Shown: one piece after another, positions 16,769 through 25,658 of the stretch
Layout: every line of letters starts with the position of its first letter
Position numbering within the stretch: position 1 is the first letter of the stretch
Source of the DNA: DATGUP01 sp035301265
GTDB lineage: Bacteria > Bacillota > Bacilli > Bacillales > Amphibacillaceae
DNA length: 47,524 bases
Reading direction: 5' to 3'
Assembly: GCA_035301265.1 (NCBI GenBank)
Contig: DATGUP010000002.1
Coordinates: 1-47,524 of the forward strand
The notes under the pieces: model-generated
Databases searched by the model: none
What the model was told of the DNA's origin: nothing
Seen by the model: the letters and a program-made list of their open reading frames with translations, nothing else
Translations under genes and position numbers: made by a program

Positions 16769-18049
16769 ATGGTAGAACGACGGAAACCGATTAAAATAAG
16801 CGAAGCAATTACGAGAGTGATGACCTTTGCCAAACAAGGATCCATTCAACACGTTCCGATAGAGGAGAGTTTGGGAAGATTTCTCGGTGAAGATTTAATC
16901 GCCGATCACCATGTCCCGCCATTTGATCGCTCACCCTATGATGGGTTTGCGGTTAGGGCGCTAGATACAAAAGGTGCCTCAAGAGCTCACCCTGTTCAAC
17001 TCGAGGTGATTGGAACAATCGGGGCGGGAAGTGTTTTTTCTGGAAGAGTCGGCCCGATGCAAGCCGTACGGATTATGACGGGTGCTCAAATTCCCGAAGG
17101 CTGTGATGCCGTCATTATGTTGGAAGCTGCGAAGGAAATCGCTCGTGATGGACAATCGTTTATACAAATTCAGCGCAGCGTTGATCAAGGCGATAATATT
17201 TCTTTTACCGGCGAAGATACGACAAAAGGATCGGTTCTCGTCCATAAAGGGACGTATATTCATCCCGGTGTGGTCGCCAGTTTAGCAACGTTCGGTTATA
17301 AAAAAGTTCCTGTTAGCAAAAAGCCGGTCATCGGTGTGATTGCAACTGGAAGTGAGTTATTGGAACTCGATGAGCCAATGGAACCGGGAAAAATTAGAAA
17401 TAGCAATGCGTATATGATTCAGTCACAAATCATTCGCGCTGGTGGAGTTCCTGTTTATTTCGGCCAGTTTAGCGATGACTTTGAAACATGTTTTAACCAA
17501 GTAAACGAAGCGTTAGCCAAGGTAGACTTCTTAATCACAACAGGAGGCGTATCTGTCGGTGACTATGATTATTTACCGGCGATTTATAAAAAATTAGCAG
17601 CCAATGTACTGTTTAATAAAATTGGCATGCGCCCTGGCAGTGTGACGACGGTTGCCGAAAAAGATGGCAAATTGTTATTCGGTTTATCAGGTAATCCTTC
17701 AGCGTGCTATGTCGGGTTTGAATTGTATGCTCGGCCGGTTATCCGAACTTTTTTACACGCTTCAAAACCATTTGTGAAAAAAGAAACAGCCATACTTGGC
17801 GCTGATTTTCCAAAGGCGAATCCTTTCGACCGTTTTGTCCGCGGGTATTTGTCCTATGCTGACGGGCGTTTATTTGCGACACCTGTCGGATTGGATAAAT
17901 CCAACGTTGTGACATCTTTACTAGAAGCCAATGGACTGATCGTTTTTCCTCGAGGGACAAAAGGATATGAAAAAGGTATGAAGGTGTCTGCTATGATATT
18001 AGAAGATCAAGAAGGAACAACCATGAAGCATTTTTTACAAGCAGACTAA
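16769..18049 (+). CDS. moeA: molybdopterin molybdenumtransferase MoeA
   Basis: 426 residues, usual length. It inserts molybdate into adenylylated molybdopterin. Visible motifs are FDRSPYDGFAVRA near the N-terminus, MTGAQIPEGCDAV, the GVIATGSEL and TTGGVSVGDYDY segments of the MoCF-binding domain, and LSGNPSACYV. It follows moaA after 62 nt. A start at ATG 16769 has an AGGGATG-like site. Confidence 0.96.
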   Translation: MVERRKPIKISEAITRVMTFAKQGSIQHVPIEESLGRFLGEDLIADHHVPPFDRSPYDGFAVRALDTKGASRAHPVQLEVIGTIGAGSVFSGRVGPMQAVRIMTGAQIPEGCDAVIMLEAAKEIARDGQSFIQIQRSVDQGDNISFTGEDTTKGSVLVHKGTYIHPGVVASLATFGYKKVPVSKKPVIGVIATGSELLELDEPMEPGKIRNSNAYMIQSQIIRAGGVPVYFGQFSDDFETCFNQVNEALAKVDFLITTGGVSVGDYDYLPAIYKKLAANVLFNKIGMRPGSVTTVAEKDGKLLFGLSGNPSACYVGFELYARPVIRTFLHASKPFVKKETAILGADFPKANPFDRFVRGYLSYADGRLFATPVGLDKSNVVTSLLEANGLIVFPRGTKGYEKGMKVSAMILEDQEGTTMKHFLQAD

Positions 18050-18259
18050 TCACTTCACGTTTGCAAATCGAAGGCAAACGAAGTATAAAGGGGGTGATAT
18101 AATTGTTTGCTAGATGATAGGAAAAGAAGCTTGCCAAGGGATGTATAACGGTATAAGCTAAGAAAGAATGCGAAATCACGTCAATCATTGATTGGAATAT
18201 AGATCGATGTATGCTCACGTCTACGGCTGGGTGGCGATTATTTCTAAAGGGGAACGTAA

Positions 18260-18757
18260 ATGAAAATCATTCAAGTGGTAGGGTATAAAAATAGTGGAAA
18301 AACGACTTTAGCTAGCCAAATCATCGGTATTCTAGCAAGTAAAGGTCTTCGGGTTGCTTCCTTAAAACATCATGGCCATGGTGGTCTACCGCTCGGATTT
18401 GAAAATACGGATAGTGAAAAACATAAACAAGCTGGTGCCATCATAGCGGGAGTCGAAGGCGAAGGTGTTCTGCAACTATCGGCAGACACATGGGATGTGG
18501 ATCAAATGACCGCTATTTATCGATGGGTGGGGACGGACGTTTTAGTCATCGAAGGGTATAAACAATTTTCTTTTCCGAAAGTTGTTTTAATAAATGAGAC
18601 AGACGATTTGTCCATACTGCAACGCGTTGATAACGTAACAGCAATTGTTACTTCCATAACGCTAAACAAAGCATTCACCGACTCTTACCTCGTGTTTTAC
18701 AGAAATGCATTAGCTCCATTTTATGAATGGATTAGCAGAACGTATGTTAAAAAGTAA
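18260..18757 (+). CDS. mobB: molybdopterin-guanine dinucleotide biosynthesis adaptor MobB
   Basis: 165 residues. P-loop GYKNSGKTT at residues ~8-16 and the LKHHGHGG segment typical of MobB, a GTP-binding partner of MobA in making the MGD form needed by NarG. AAAGGGG precedes ATG 18260. A 210-nt gap separates it from moeA. That gap has a 7-bp hairpin (18058-18080) and a strong ribosome binding site (about 18090) leading only into a TTG-initiated four-codon frame; I see no gene there. mobA, moaBCDE and moeB are not in the window. Confidence 0.92.
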   Translation: MKIIQVVGYKNSGKTTLASQIIGILASKGLRVASLKHHGHGGLPLGFENTDSEKHKQAGAIIAGVEGEGVLQLSADTWDVDQMTAIYRWVGTDVLVIEGYKQFSFPKVVLINETDDLSILQRVDNVTAIVTSITLNKAFTDSYLVFYRNALAPFYEWISRTYVKK

Positions 18758-18808
18758 CCGCCTATCTAGCTGAAGTCGGGAAATGTCCAGATCAAGCGAC
18801 TTTAATCG

Positions 18809-19537
18809 TTAATTGATATTACAAATTTCAATCGGACATCCTTCACACCCATTTTCAGTGCGTAAGTATTCGATATCTTTGATAAGGATTTTGCCTGATT
18901 GGCTCATGGAAATGACATGACGTTTCCTTAAATCGGACAGCATACGGTTCACATACTCACGTGTTGTGTTGCAAAAGTTAGCCAATTCTTGGTTCGTCAA
19001 CGTTAGATTGATCAAGATGCCATCGTTTCGTTCGATCCCAAAACTATTGGCTAGGCGAATAAGTGTTGAGTAAAGCGCCCCTTTTTTTCCGTTTAATAAT
19101 AGGTCGCGAATTTTTAATTGAAATTTTCGCATATGGTTGCTGATCCATTTCATGATTTCAAGTGTTAGTTCGGTATTATTTTGCGCAATTAACATTTTTT
19201 CTAATTGGCTTTTATCAATGACAAAGACTTCTCCAGATTCCAAAACTTTGGCGTTCAACAAATACTTCGGATAATCATTAAATAATGTTAGTTCCCCAAT
19301 CACGTCTTCTTTCCTGCAAATGCGTAAAATGAGTTCTTGGCCGCCGCTCGTTAGCTTGGAAATTTGGACGAGCCCAGATTTGATCATATAGACATTGTGG
19401 GCATCCATTCCTTCGTGAAATATATACGCTCCCTTTTCTATTTGTTTAATCGTACTTATGGAAGTGAGCAGTGTTTGCAGGTTTGACGAAAGGGGGTTAT
19501 CGAATCGATGTGCATTTAACAATAAATGTGGCTGCAT
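18809..19537 (-). CDS. fnr: anaerobic regulator Fnr (Crp/Fnr family)
   Basis: 242 residues. An N-terminal cyclic-nucleotide-binding-like fold (KGAYIFHEGMDAHNVYMIKSG) and a C-terminal Crp-type winged helix (LTNQELANFCNTTREYVNRMLSDLR) are clear. The last 12 residues hold Cys231, Cys234 and Cys239 in C-x2-C-x4-C, the C-terminal [4Fe-4S] ligands special to Bacillus Fnr. ATG 19537 is chosen for the AAGGAG 9 nt before it; the longer upstream frame lacks a site. It converges on the nar operon and should bind the two TGTGA-N6-TCACA boxes at 6322 and 7582. Confidence 0.95.
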   Translation of the reverse strand: MQPHLLLNAHRFDNPLSSNLQTLLTSISTIKQIEKGAYIFHEGMDAHNVYMIKSGLVQISKLTSGGQELILRICRKEDVIGELTLFNDYPKYLLNAKVLESGEVFVIDKSQLEKMLIAQNNTELTLEIMKWISNHMRKFQLKIRDLLLNGKKGALYSTLIRLANSFGIERNDGILINLTLTNQELANFCNTTREYVNRMLSDLRKRHVISMSQSGKILIKDIEYLRTENGCEGCPIEICNIN

Positions 19538-19653
19538 ATCGATCATCTCCTTAATAAAGTATCCATTTTTATTATAACAATGAATAGCTTTATAAAGACG
19601 ATCGTAAAATGACAATACTATGAATTTAAGACTAGCTAAGTGAGTCAAAAGTA

Positions 19654-19670
19654 ACACAACCGGTTTGTGT
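19654..19670. promoter_or_regulatory. palindrome upstream of fnr
   Basis: ACACAA-CCGGT-TTGTGT, 6-bp perfect arms. It lies about 115 nt before the fnr start, near a TTGACT on the minus strand. It resembles but does not match FNR (TGTGA) or Rex (TTGTGAA) sites. A regulatory role is a guess. Confidence 0.4.
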
Positions 19671-19682
19671 ATTTTTCGAATA

Positions 19683-19727
19683 ACGCGGTCTTCTGTGTTA
19701 ACGCTCATCAGGAAAACCGCGTCTTTT
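19683..19727. terminator. possible terminator downstream of the VWA gene
   Basis: ACGCGGT (19683-19689) pairs with ACCGCGT (19716-19722), followed on the plus strand by CTTTTTAT. On the minus strand it would end the norQD-like transcript before fnr, but the T-run there is poor. The 26-nt loop is long. Confidence 0.45.
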
Positions 19728-19743
19728 TATTTTTCTCTCTAGC

Positions 19744-21666
19744 TCACATCGTTTTGAGAAGTAATTTTTTCAGAATCGGGCTAAAGCGCTCAGGAAGCTC
19801 TGCCACATTTGGAATCATCAACCGCTCACGGCCATAAATATTTTGCATCGTTTTATCGTCGCGTTCGGCAATTTTACCGTCAGCTAAGAACATGCCGATG
19901 ACATCAATTCCTTGTTTTCGCGCTTCTGTTACAGCAAGATGTGTATCGATAATGCCATTGTCATCGTAGTTGGCGGCGGATGGTTCGCCGTCTGAAAATA
20001 CGAGTAAAAATTTATGTTTTTCACGCCTCTCTAGCATCTTTTCCACGATGATGCGAATGCTGAAGCCGTCGCGATTATCTTCTTCGGGTTCGAGTTGCAT
20101 AATTTTAGCACCGTTTTGTTCATAGAGAGAGTCGGTGAAGGAATGAATGATGTGAAAATAGTTAGGTTGTTCTTTCTCGAATCCGGTCGTTGCCGCTTCC
20201 CAAAAACCGACAATAGCATGAGGAATTTGCAAATGTTTGAGCACTTCGTGGAATAAGACGATGCCGCGTTTTGTTTCTTCCATTTTTGGCTGCATGGATG
20301 CTGAGCAGTCGACCATTAAAGTAAAAATAGCGTCGAACTCCGACGATTCCAGATCTTTTTTATAGAAAAGACGCGGGTTGTCATCTGTGATGATCGGCAG
20401 TAGTTTTTTGGAAAGTCTTCCGTAATGTAAATGACTTCGTTGTGCGATTTGTTTATGCTCTAGGACTTTTTCGATCGTATTGGCAAGTTTTCGTTTGTAA
20501 GCTGCAATGTCAGCGAGATAAGCTTCATAAGTTAACCGGTCTTGTTCTGTTGGGATGTGAGCTTTTTTGCAGATGGCAGTGGCATTGATGTTTTCAATCC
20601 CATACGGTGCCTCAGCTTGTTTACCAGCCTTTTTGTTTTCATGTTGCTCAAGCGTTTCTTGTTTGGAATAATCCGCTTGTTGACTTTTTCCTGACGTGCC
20701 TTGTGCTGATGCGAATGCTTGATCCCCGCTTTCGGTTTCACGGGCGTGGCCGCTTTTTAAATTCGTTTTCGTACCACGTTCGAGATCCATTTGTAAAAAG
20801 GTTTGGTTTCGATCGGTGTTTGTATTTTCCTGATGCCAAGTGGAGAAGGTTTCATCAAAATATTCATGGTTATCTTCATTCACTTCTTCATAATCATCAT
20901 TGGCAACGTCGTCCGTTCGGGTGAGTTCCTCGAATAACGTGTTTTTTTGATACGTTTTTTTCCCTTGAAATATCGGGGACGTCAAGTAAACATGGTTCAT
21001 ATCTGCATAGTTGTTAGCAAGTTTCCAAACGACTGTGGCTGCCACGTCGGTGTTATGTTGTGTCGTTTTGGCATCGAAACTCGCCAACAAGTCAGGCGTT
21101 ATCGTTTTAATCGCTTCGCGTTGTTGTTTGTTGGCACGGGGAAAGCTTGGTTCAGGGCCATCTGCTTGCAACACTAAATATACCATGCAAAATAACTCGT
21201 CTAGAGCAAGCCCACGCGTCGCGTTTGTTGCAAGTTGCGTTGTGAAAAAGTGTTTGAGATAAGAGGTGCGGACGGCAAAATCTTGTTTAGTACCCGGGCG
21301 CATATGTTTAATGATTTCTTCTAAACGTAAGTCTTCTAGTAATGTCACTAATTGAGTTGCAAATTGCATCAAACCTGTCTTTTCGATATCAGTCCAGAAA
21401 CGTTGCAATGCCGGTAGTTGTGAATAACGCAATGTTCCGATTGCGCGTAAATACACATCGGTTTTATAGCCGGATATTTGTACATCCGGTTTTGTTGCAT
21501 CCCACAAAGTGCTTCCGGTGATTCGTTTATTTTCTATATCTATAAACGATCCGTACGTAAAAGCAAATTGGAAGTGAGCGAGTTGTGACAATACCGTCGT
21601 TAAGTCTTGCAGTTGTAGGAACAAGTCCGTATCGATTCGCGTATCATACCAACGGTTCTCCTTCAT
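19744..21666 (-). CDS. VWA-domain protein, NorD/YojO-like
   Basis: 640 residues. The C-terminal third is a von Willebrand A domain with the metal-site motif DCSAS and FSDGEPSA. The middle is acidic, low in hydrophobic residues and Gln/Thr/Asp rich. The N-terminus is helical. This is the architecture of NorD and CobT-like co-chaperones that work with a MoxR ATPase to mature metalloenzymes. Its partner ATPase lies 12 nt upstream. B. subtilis has a similar pair (YojN/YojO) without nitric oxide reductase. No nor genes are seen in this window, so the client is unknown; being beside fnr suggests an anaerobic enzyme. Confidence 0.85.
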   Translation of the reverse strand: MKENRWYDTRIDTDLFLQLQDLTTVLSQLAHFQFAFTYGSFIDIENKRITGSTLWDATKPDVQISGYKTDVYLRAIGTLRYSQLPALQRFWTDIEKTGLMQFATQLVTLLEDLRLEEIIKHMRPGTKQDFAVRTSYLKHFFTTQLATNATRGLALDELFCMVYLVLQADGPEPSFPRANKQQREAIKTITPDLLASFDAKTTQHNTDVAATVVWKLANNYADMNHVYLTSPIFQGKKTYQKNTLFEELTRTDDVANDDYEEVNEDNHEYFDETFSTWHQENTNTDRNQTFLQMDLERGTKTNLKSGHARETESGDQAFASAQGTSGKSQQADYSKQETLEQHENKKAGKQAEAPYGIENINATAICKKAHIPTEQDRLTYEAYLADIAAYKRKLANTIEKVLEHKQIAQRSHLHYGRLSKKLLPIITDDNPRLFYKKDLESSEFDAIFTLMVDCSASMQPKMEETKRGIVLFHEVLKHLQIPHAIVGFWEAATTGFEKEQPNYFHIIHSFTDSLYEQNGAKIMQLEPEEDNRDGFSIRIIVEKMLERREKHKFLLVFSDGEPSAANYDDNGIIDTHLAVTEARKQGIDVIGMFLADGKIAERDDKTMQNIYGRERLMIPNVAELPERFSPILKKLLLKTM

Positions 21667-21678
21667 GATGCACCCTCC

Positions 21679-22557
21679 TTACTGAAATAAAGTATCCGCG
21701 ATGTTTAAGACAAGTTCCCGCTCGCGTTTTTCCGTTAATTTATCAGCGATGGCCCGCAAAATGGCGCGCTTAGCGGGTATGATCGTACTTAGATCGCACG
21801 CATCGAGTAAGGCGCGGATGGAGGCGGCTTCTTCGGAGAGTTTCCCTTGCTTAACGGCATTGACTAAATCGGCTGATAATTTAACAAAGGCTTCAATGGC
21901 GTGATCGTCGGTTAACTTTGTATTCGCGGTGATCAGTTTTTTTAACTGCTTGCCCTCGATATAAGGGACATCGATGACAATAAAGCGGTTTTTTAACGCT
22001 TCATTTAATGGAACGGTGCCGATATAGCCCTCATTAATGGCGGCGATCACATTAAAGCCTTCCTTTGCCGTGATCATCTCATTTGTCAGCGGATTGGTTA
22101 CTTGGCGGCGGTAATCTAAGACACCGTTGATGAGCGGCAATGTTTCCGGCTTAGCCATATTAATTTCGTCGATATAGAGAAACGTCCCGTTGGTCATCGC
22201 TTTCGTCACAGGTCCCGGCACAAAATCAATCATTTGTTTTCCGTCTTGATAAGCGAGTGTTTTAAACCCCATGAGACTTTCCGCGTCTAAATCGACGGAA
22301 CAATTGATGCTGTACATGGGCTGTTGGAAAAGATTTGACAATGTTTCGGCAAATTTCGTTTTTCCTGCTCCTGTTGGCCCTTTAAGTAATACGTTTTTTC
22401 CCATCGCCAATGTAGTAATCGCATCGATCATTAAGTCGATGCTCGGGGGGACATATCCGCCTTGGCGAATAAGGTTTGGTAAGTTTGTATGTTTATTCCG
22501 TGTCGATTCAAGTATATGCAAAACTTCTTTGGGAAGTTGATCGTCGTAATGGGTCAT
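21679..22557 (-). CDS. MoxR-family AAA+ ATPase, NorQ/YojN-like
   Basis: 292 residues. Walker A GPTGAGKT, Walker B FLYIDEINMA and a sensor region (NVIAAINEGYIGTVPLNEALKNRF) place it in the MoxR/NorQ/CbbQ class of chaperone ATPases. It forms an operon with the VWA protein downstream and probably remodels a metalloenzyme with it. GGAGACAAGC before ATG 22557 gives a ribosome binding site. Confidence 0.9.
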   Translation of the reverse strand: MTHYDDQLPKEVLHILESTRNKHTNLPNLIRQGGYVPPSIDLMIDAITTLAMGKNVLLKGPTGAGKTKFAETLSNLFQQPMYSINCSVDLDAESLMGFKTLAYQDGKQMIDFVPGPVTKAMTNGTFLYIDEINMAKPETLPLINGVLDYRRQVTNPLTNEMITAKEGFNVIAAINEGYIGTVPLNEALKNRFIVIDVPYIEGKQLKKLITANTKLTDDHAIEAFVKLSADLVNAVKQGKLSEEAASIRALLDACDLSTIIPAKRAILRAIADKLTEKRERELVLNIADTLFQ

Positions 22558-22643
22558 TGCTTGTCTCCTTTCAGATTGCGTCGCTACAATGTTCTATTGT
22601 ACGTGGTCATTCATTAACGGGCAAAAGTTTCGTTTATGAATGA

Positions 22644-22676
22644 AAGCTCATCTATCGTATACCGACAGATGAGCTT
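22644..22676 (-). terminator. probable terminator after the alanine symporter gene
   Basis: AAGCTCATCT (22644-22653) pairs perfectly with 22667-22676 around a 13-nt loop. On the minus strand the stem is followed by TCATTC, a weak T-run. Confidence 0.6.
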
Positions 22677-22689
22677 CAAGTAAATCCCC

Positions 22690-24126
22690 TTAATGGAGAT
22701 GTCTTCCTTTTTCATAAGATTGCATGTCTTCATCGCTCCAACACTCTATATTTTTAAGCCAGGGAAGCGTGGAGCGCTTGAAAATCGGTGTTTTTCCTTG
22801 CTTTTTTTGTTTCATATAATCTTGCAAGACTGTAAAGACAATTTTGCTTAACAATGTGATGGCAAGAAGATTGGTGAGCGCCATAAGCGCCATAAACAGA
22901 TCGGCAAGACTCCAAATAAGCGGTACGGAGGTGACAGCGCCAAACAGGATGAATAGTAACGTAATCACACGATAAGTCGTCAGCAGTTGTTTACTTTCTG
23001 TATGGAATAAGATGTTGCTTTCGCCGTAGTAATAATTGCCAATGATCGAGCTGAAGGCAAATAACAAAATGGAGATGCCAACAAAAGGCCCGGCCCAACT
23101 TCCTACGAGCGATTCCATAGCTGCTTGTGTTAATCGAATCCCATCGCTAGCATTTGCGTTGGTCCAAGTACCGGAAATTAAAATCATAAACGCGGTGGCA
23201 CTGCAAATCAACAAGGTATCTGTAAACACGCTGAGCATTTGTACAAGGCCTTGTTTAACGGGATGGCTCACATTTGCTGTTGCAGCCGCATTTGGTGCAC
23301 TTCCGAGTCCTGCTTCGTTGGAGAAGAGGCCGCGCTTAACTCCTTGTAAGATGGCTGCCCCGATACCACCGCCGACAAACTCTTTGAGTCCAAAGGCATT
23401 TTTAAAAATAAGTGCGATCATTTCGGGGACATCAGTTATATTGATTAGCAAAACGAATACAGCGACGGCGATATAGATTGTAGCCATAATTGGAACGACA
23501 ACACCGGTGAAGCGAGCAATTCTTTTAACACCGCCGAAAATAATGAGTCCGGCAATGACCGCTAAGACGATTCCGAGTAATAAGCGGTTGCTATGAAAAG
23601 AGTTTTCAAATGCAACGGTAACGGTGTTTGTTTGAACGGCATTAAAGATAAAACCATAGGTAACCGTTATCAGAACGGAAAATAAGATGGCCATTTTGTT
23701 GGAACGAAGTCCGTTTTTTATATAGTAAGCCGGTCCGCCGCGGAACGTGTCGCCATCTTTCACTTTATATACTTGAGCGAGAGTGCTTTCTACAAAACTG
23801 GTCGCTCCGCCGATGAGAGCAATAACCCACATCCAAAACACAGCGCCGGGCCCGCCTGCTGTAATCGCCAAGGCGACACCAGCCATATTGCCTGTTCCCA
23901 CTCGGGATGCTGTACTAATCGCCCAAGCTTGAAAAGCGGATATGCCTTTTCTTTTTGCATCAACCTCATCTTTAATGACCCGGAACATTTCGCGAAATAA
24001 GCGAATTTGTACGAAACGTGTTCGAAATGTAAAATAAATACCTAAACCGATTAAAAGAATGACAAGAACATACTCATATAGTATGTCGTCGTTGATGTAG
24101 TCAATGACTTGAGTTAATGTATCCAT
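22690..24126 (-). CDS. alanine/glycine:cation symporter (AGCS/AlsT family)
   Basis: 478 residues, about ten to eleven hydrophobic helices. Family motifs are clear: GVGTGNMAGVA-like (SRVGTGNMAGVALAI), GGPGAVFWMW, ESTLAQVYK and the GLFSNEAGLGSAPNAAA segment. It imports alanine or glycine with sodium or protons. ATG 24126 is preceded by AAGGAAGTGG; an in-frame start seven codons earlier lacks a site. No glycine riboswitch was recognised in the 440 nt upstream. Confidence 0.94.
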   Translation of the reverse strand: MDTLTQVIDYINDDILYEYVLVILLIGLGIYFTFRTRFVQIRLFREMFRVIKDEVDAKRKGISAFQAWAISTASRVGTGNMAGVALAITAGGPGAVFWMWVIALIGGATSFVESTLAQVYKVKDGDTFRGGPAYYIKNGLRSNKMAILFSVLITVTYGFIFNAVQTNTVTVAFENSFHSNRLLLGIVLAVIAGLIIFGGVKRIARFTGVVVPIMATIYIAVAVFVLLINITDVPEMIALIFKNAFGLKEFVGGGIGAAILQGVKRGLFSNEAGLGSAPNAAATANVSHPVKQGLVQMLSVFTDTLLICSATAFMILISGTWTNANASDGIRLTQAAMESLVGSWAGPFVGISILLFAFSSIIGNYYYGESNILFHTESKQLLTTYRVITLLFILFGAVTSVPLIWSLADLFMALMALTNLLAITLLSKIVFTVLQDYMKQKKQGKTPIFKRSTLPWLKNIECWSDEDMQSYEKGRHLH

Positions 24127-24568
24127 GTTTGCCACTTCCTTGTTCAAAAATTTGTATTGAATACGTTTTTACAATCTTTACTGGATTTGATTAACGATTA
24201 AGCATTAAAACGGATGCAAGGTTCAGTGGATGGTGCAACAATCTTGATCAATGATCGACTGTTTAGCACAAAATCAGATGAATAATCAGTATTTAAATCA
24301 ACTATAGCATTAATGAATATAAAAATGGAAGTATTCTAGTGTATTTTTTTCGAGTTATGCGTATTTTAAACCATTTATCATCCGTCTGATCATCGAAAGT
24401 ACGAATATATGTTCGCCATCGTGTTTAATTTAAGGTGTGCATTTATTTTTGCACACCTTTCAATCGTTGACGTATATTTGCGTGAATCTTGACTTGACAA
24501 TTGTGATATGTTCTATTTCGATTTCAGTTGTACCCTCACTACCAACTCAGCCACTCGTTCAGGACGGA
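24127..24568. other. non-coding region upstream of the alanine symporter
   Basis: I see no gene. It must carry the symporter promoter (minus strand) and contains a hairpin at 24432-24459 that ends the DUF4352 gene transcript. Confidence 0.6.
24432..24459 (-). terminator. hairpin after the DUF4352 lipoprotein gene
   Basis: AAGGTGTGC (24432-24440) pairs perfectly with GCACACCTT (24451-24459). The same GGTGTGC/GCACACC arms recur at 25247-25268 on the other side of the gene. Confidence 0.55.
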
Positions 24569-25093
24569 TCACTCGAGTGCATCATTTGGAATGTCCCAAA
24601 CCGCTTTTCCTGATGCAAATGGATCGGCAAAGTGTAATTCATAAGAGTCCGATTCGGGAACATCGAAAGGGATTTCGCCTTTCATTTTTCCACCCGGTTC
24701 GATCGCTCCGTCGAGTTGGCCTTTTGTTCCTTCGGTTAATATTGTAGTCGTATAGCTATAACCTTCATCATCCTTTAATTCGATATTCATAATAGAAGAA
24801 ATATTTTCCTCATCATCACCTTCGTTTTCAATTGTAAGGTTTGCAACGATGAATTGATCTTCTTCTGGTTCATCGAATTCTCCGCCTTCTTCTATCCGGA
24901 CTTCATTTAAAGTAATTTTCAGGTCATCAAACATGACGGTGTCGCCAATCGATAATTTCTCTTCTTTATCTTCATCATTCTGTTCGGTATTTTCTTCTTC
25001 ATTATCTACTTTCTCCACATCAGCCTCATCACAAGCGCTCAATAATCCAATCGATGCGATCAGCGTTAATACGAAAAGAAAAAACTTTCTCAT
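24569..25093 (-). CDS. DUF4352-like lipoprotein
   Basis: 174 residues. A signal peptide with lipobox LLSAC is followed by a very acidic linker (many Glu, Asp and Asn) and a beta-rich domain. DTVMFDDLKITLNEVR, FIVANLTIENEGDDEENIS and the GKMKGEIPFDVPESDSYELHF tail are the pattern of DUF4352 (Ig-like). Anchored to the outer face of the membrane; role unknown. GGAGGAAT precedes ATG 25093. Confidence 0.85.
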   Translation of the reverse strand: MRKFFLFVLTLIASIGLLSACDEADVEKVDNEEENTEQNDEDKEEKLSIGDTVMFDDLKITLNEVRIEEGGEFDEPEEDQFIVANLTIENEGDDEENISSIMNIELKDDEGYSYTTTILTEGTKGQLDGAIEPGGKMKGEIPFDVPESDSYELHFADPFASGKAVWDIPNDALE

Positions 25094-25238
25094 GTTTTAT
25101 TCCTCCCTTAATGTTTAAATATTAAAAGTTTGTCGATCGAAGTGAATTTCGCTTGATTTGCTACGTTTTCAAATCCCCCCCCTTGCTATTTACAAGATGG
25201 TAATATGTTCTTTGTTATCATCTCATGTTAAAATTATA

Positions 25239-25274
25239 CTAAACAGGGTGTGCAAAAAAGTGCACACCTAGCAT
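25239..25274 (-). other. possible 11-residue leader ORF overlapping a hairpin
   Basis: On the minus strand ATG 25274 opens MLGVHFFAHPV, with AGGAGG 13 nt upstream. The codons lie on the hairpin GGTGTGCA (25247-25254)/TGCACACC (25261-25268). The arrangement upstream of the lipoprotein gene could be an attenuator, or chance. Confidence 0.25.
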
Positions 25275-25297
25275 GATTTGTTTGATACCTCCTGCTA

Positions 25298-25420
25298 CTA
25301 ATTGACAGCAGCTCTTCCTTTTTCTGTCACTGTGTTATATTGCGGATCTAATAAACCAAATATTCTCATTATTTTATCAAAGTGAACTGCACTTTTTAGT
25401 AACGAACAAAATGTACACAT
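25298..25420 (-). pseudogene. 40-codon fragment, unidentified
   Basis: ATG 25420 to TAG 25298 encodes MCTFCSLLKSAVHFDKIMRI, then LLDPQYNTVTEKGRAAVN. It has no ribosome binding site. The composition looks like the C-terminus of a real protein. The next ~240 nt to 25658 contain a GC-rich hairpin near 25556-25583 but no gene. Confidence 0.3.
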
Positions 25421-25658
25421 GGGGGTAAAGGGGCCTTTTTTGGTGAAAAAAAGTCGATTGGTTACACGCAGAAAAAGAGGTTTAGCTTTGCGGACATCGT
25501 CATTTGTGGAATGATTTTAAGAATGAACTAACGCGGAAATGGGTAAATACAAGGGAGAGAGGATGGGGTTCATCCCCTCCTCTTGCTCGATTGTGAACAA
25601 ATGAAACGGACGTGTGGCGTGAGATCCGTCGTAAAGGGGGGCTGAGTGAGAAATGTGG

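Noticed and set aside
18050..18259. A missed small gene or molybdenum cofactor riboswitch between moeA and mobB
   Set aside because: A strong ribosome binding site leads only to a four-codon frame, and no riboswitch core was recognised.
20607..20924. Plus-strand open frame of 105 codons
   Set aside because: It is antisense to the VWA gene, has no ribosome binding site, and its sequence mirrors the acidic region of the real gene.
23036..23476. Plus-strand open frame of 146 codons
   Set aside because: Antisense to the alanine symporter; its hydrophobic look is a by-product of the membrane-protein codons on the other strand.
24127..24430. Glycine or T-box riboswitch before the alanine symporter
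   Set aside because: Looked for because such elements control this family, but no conserved core or specifier-type hairpins were found.
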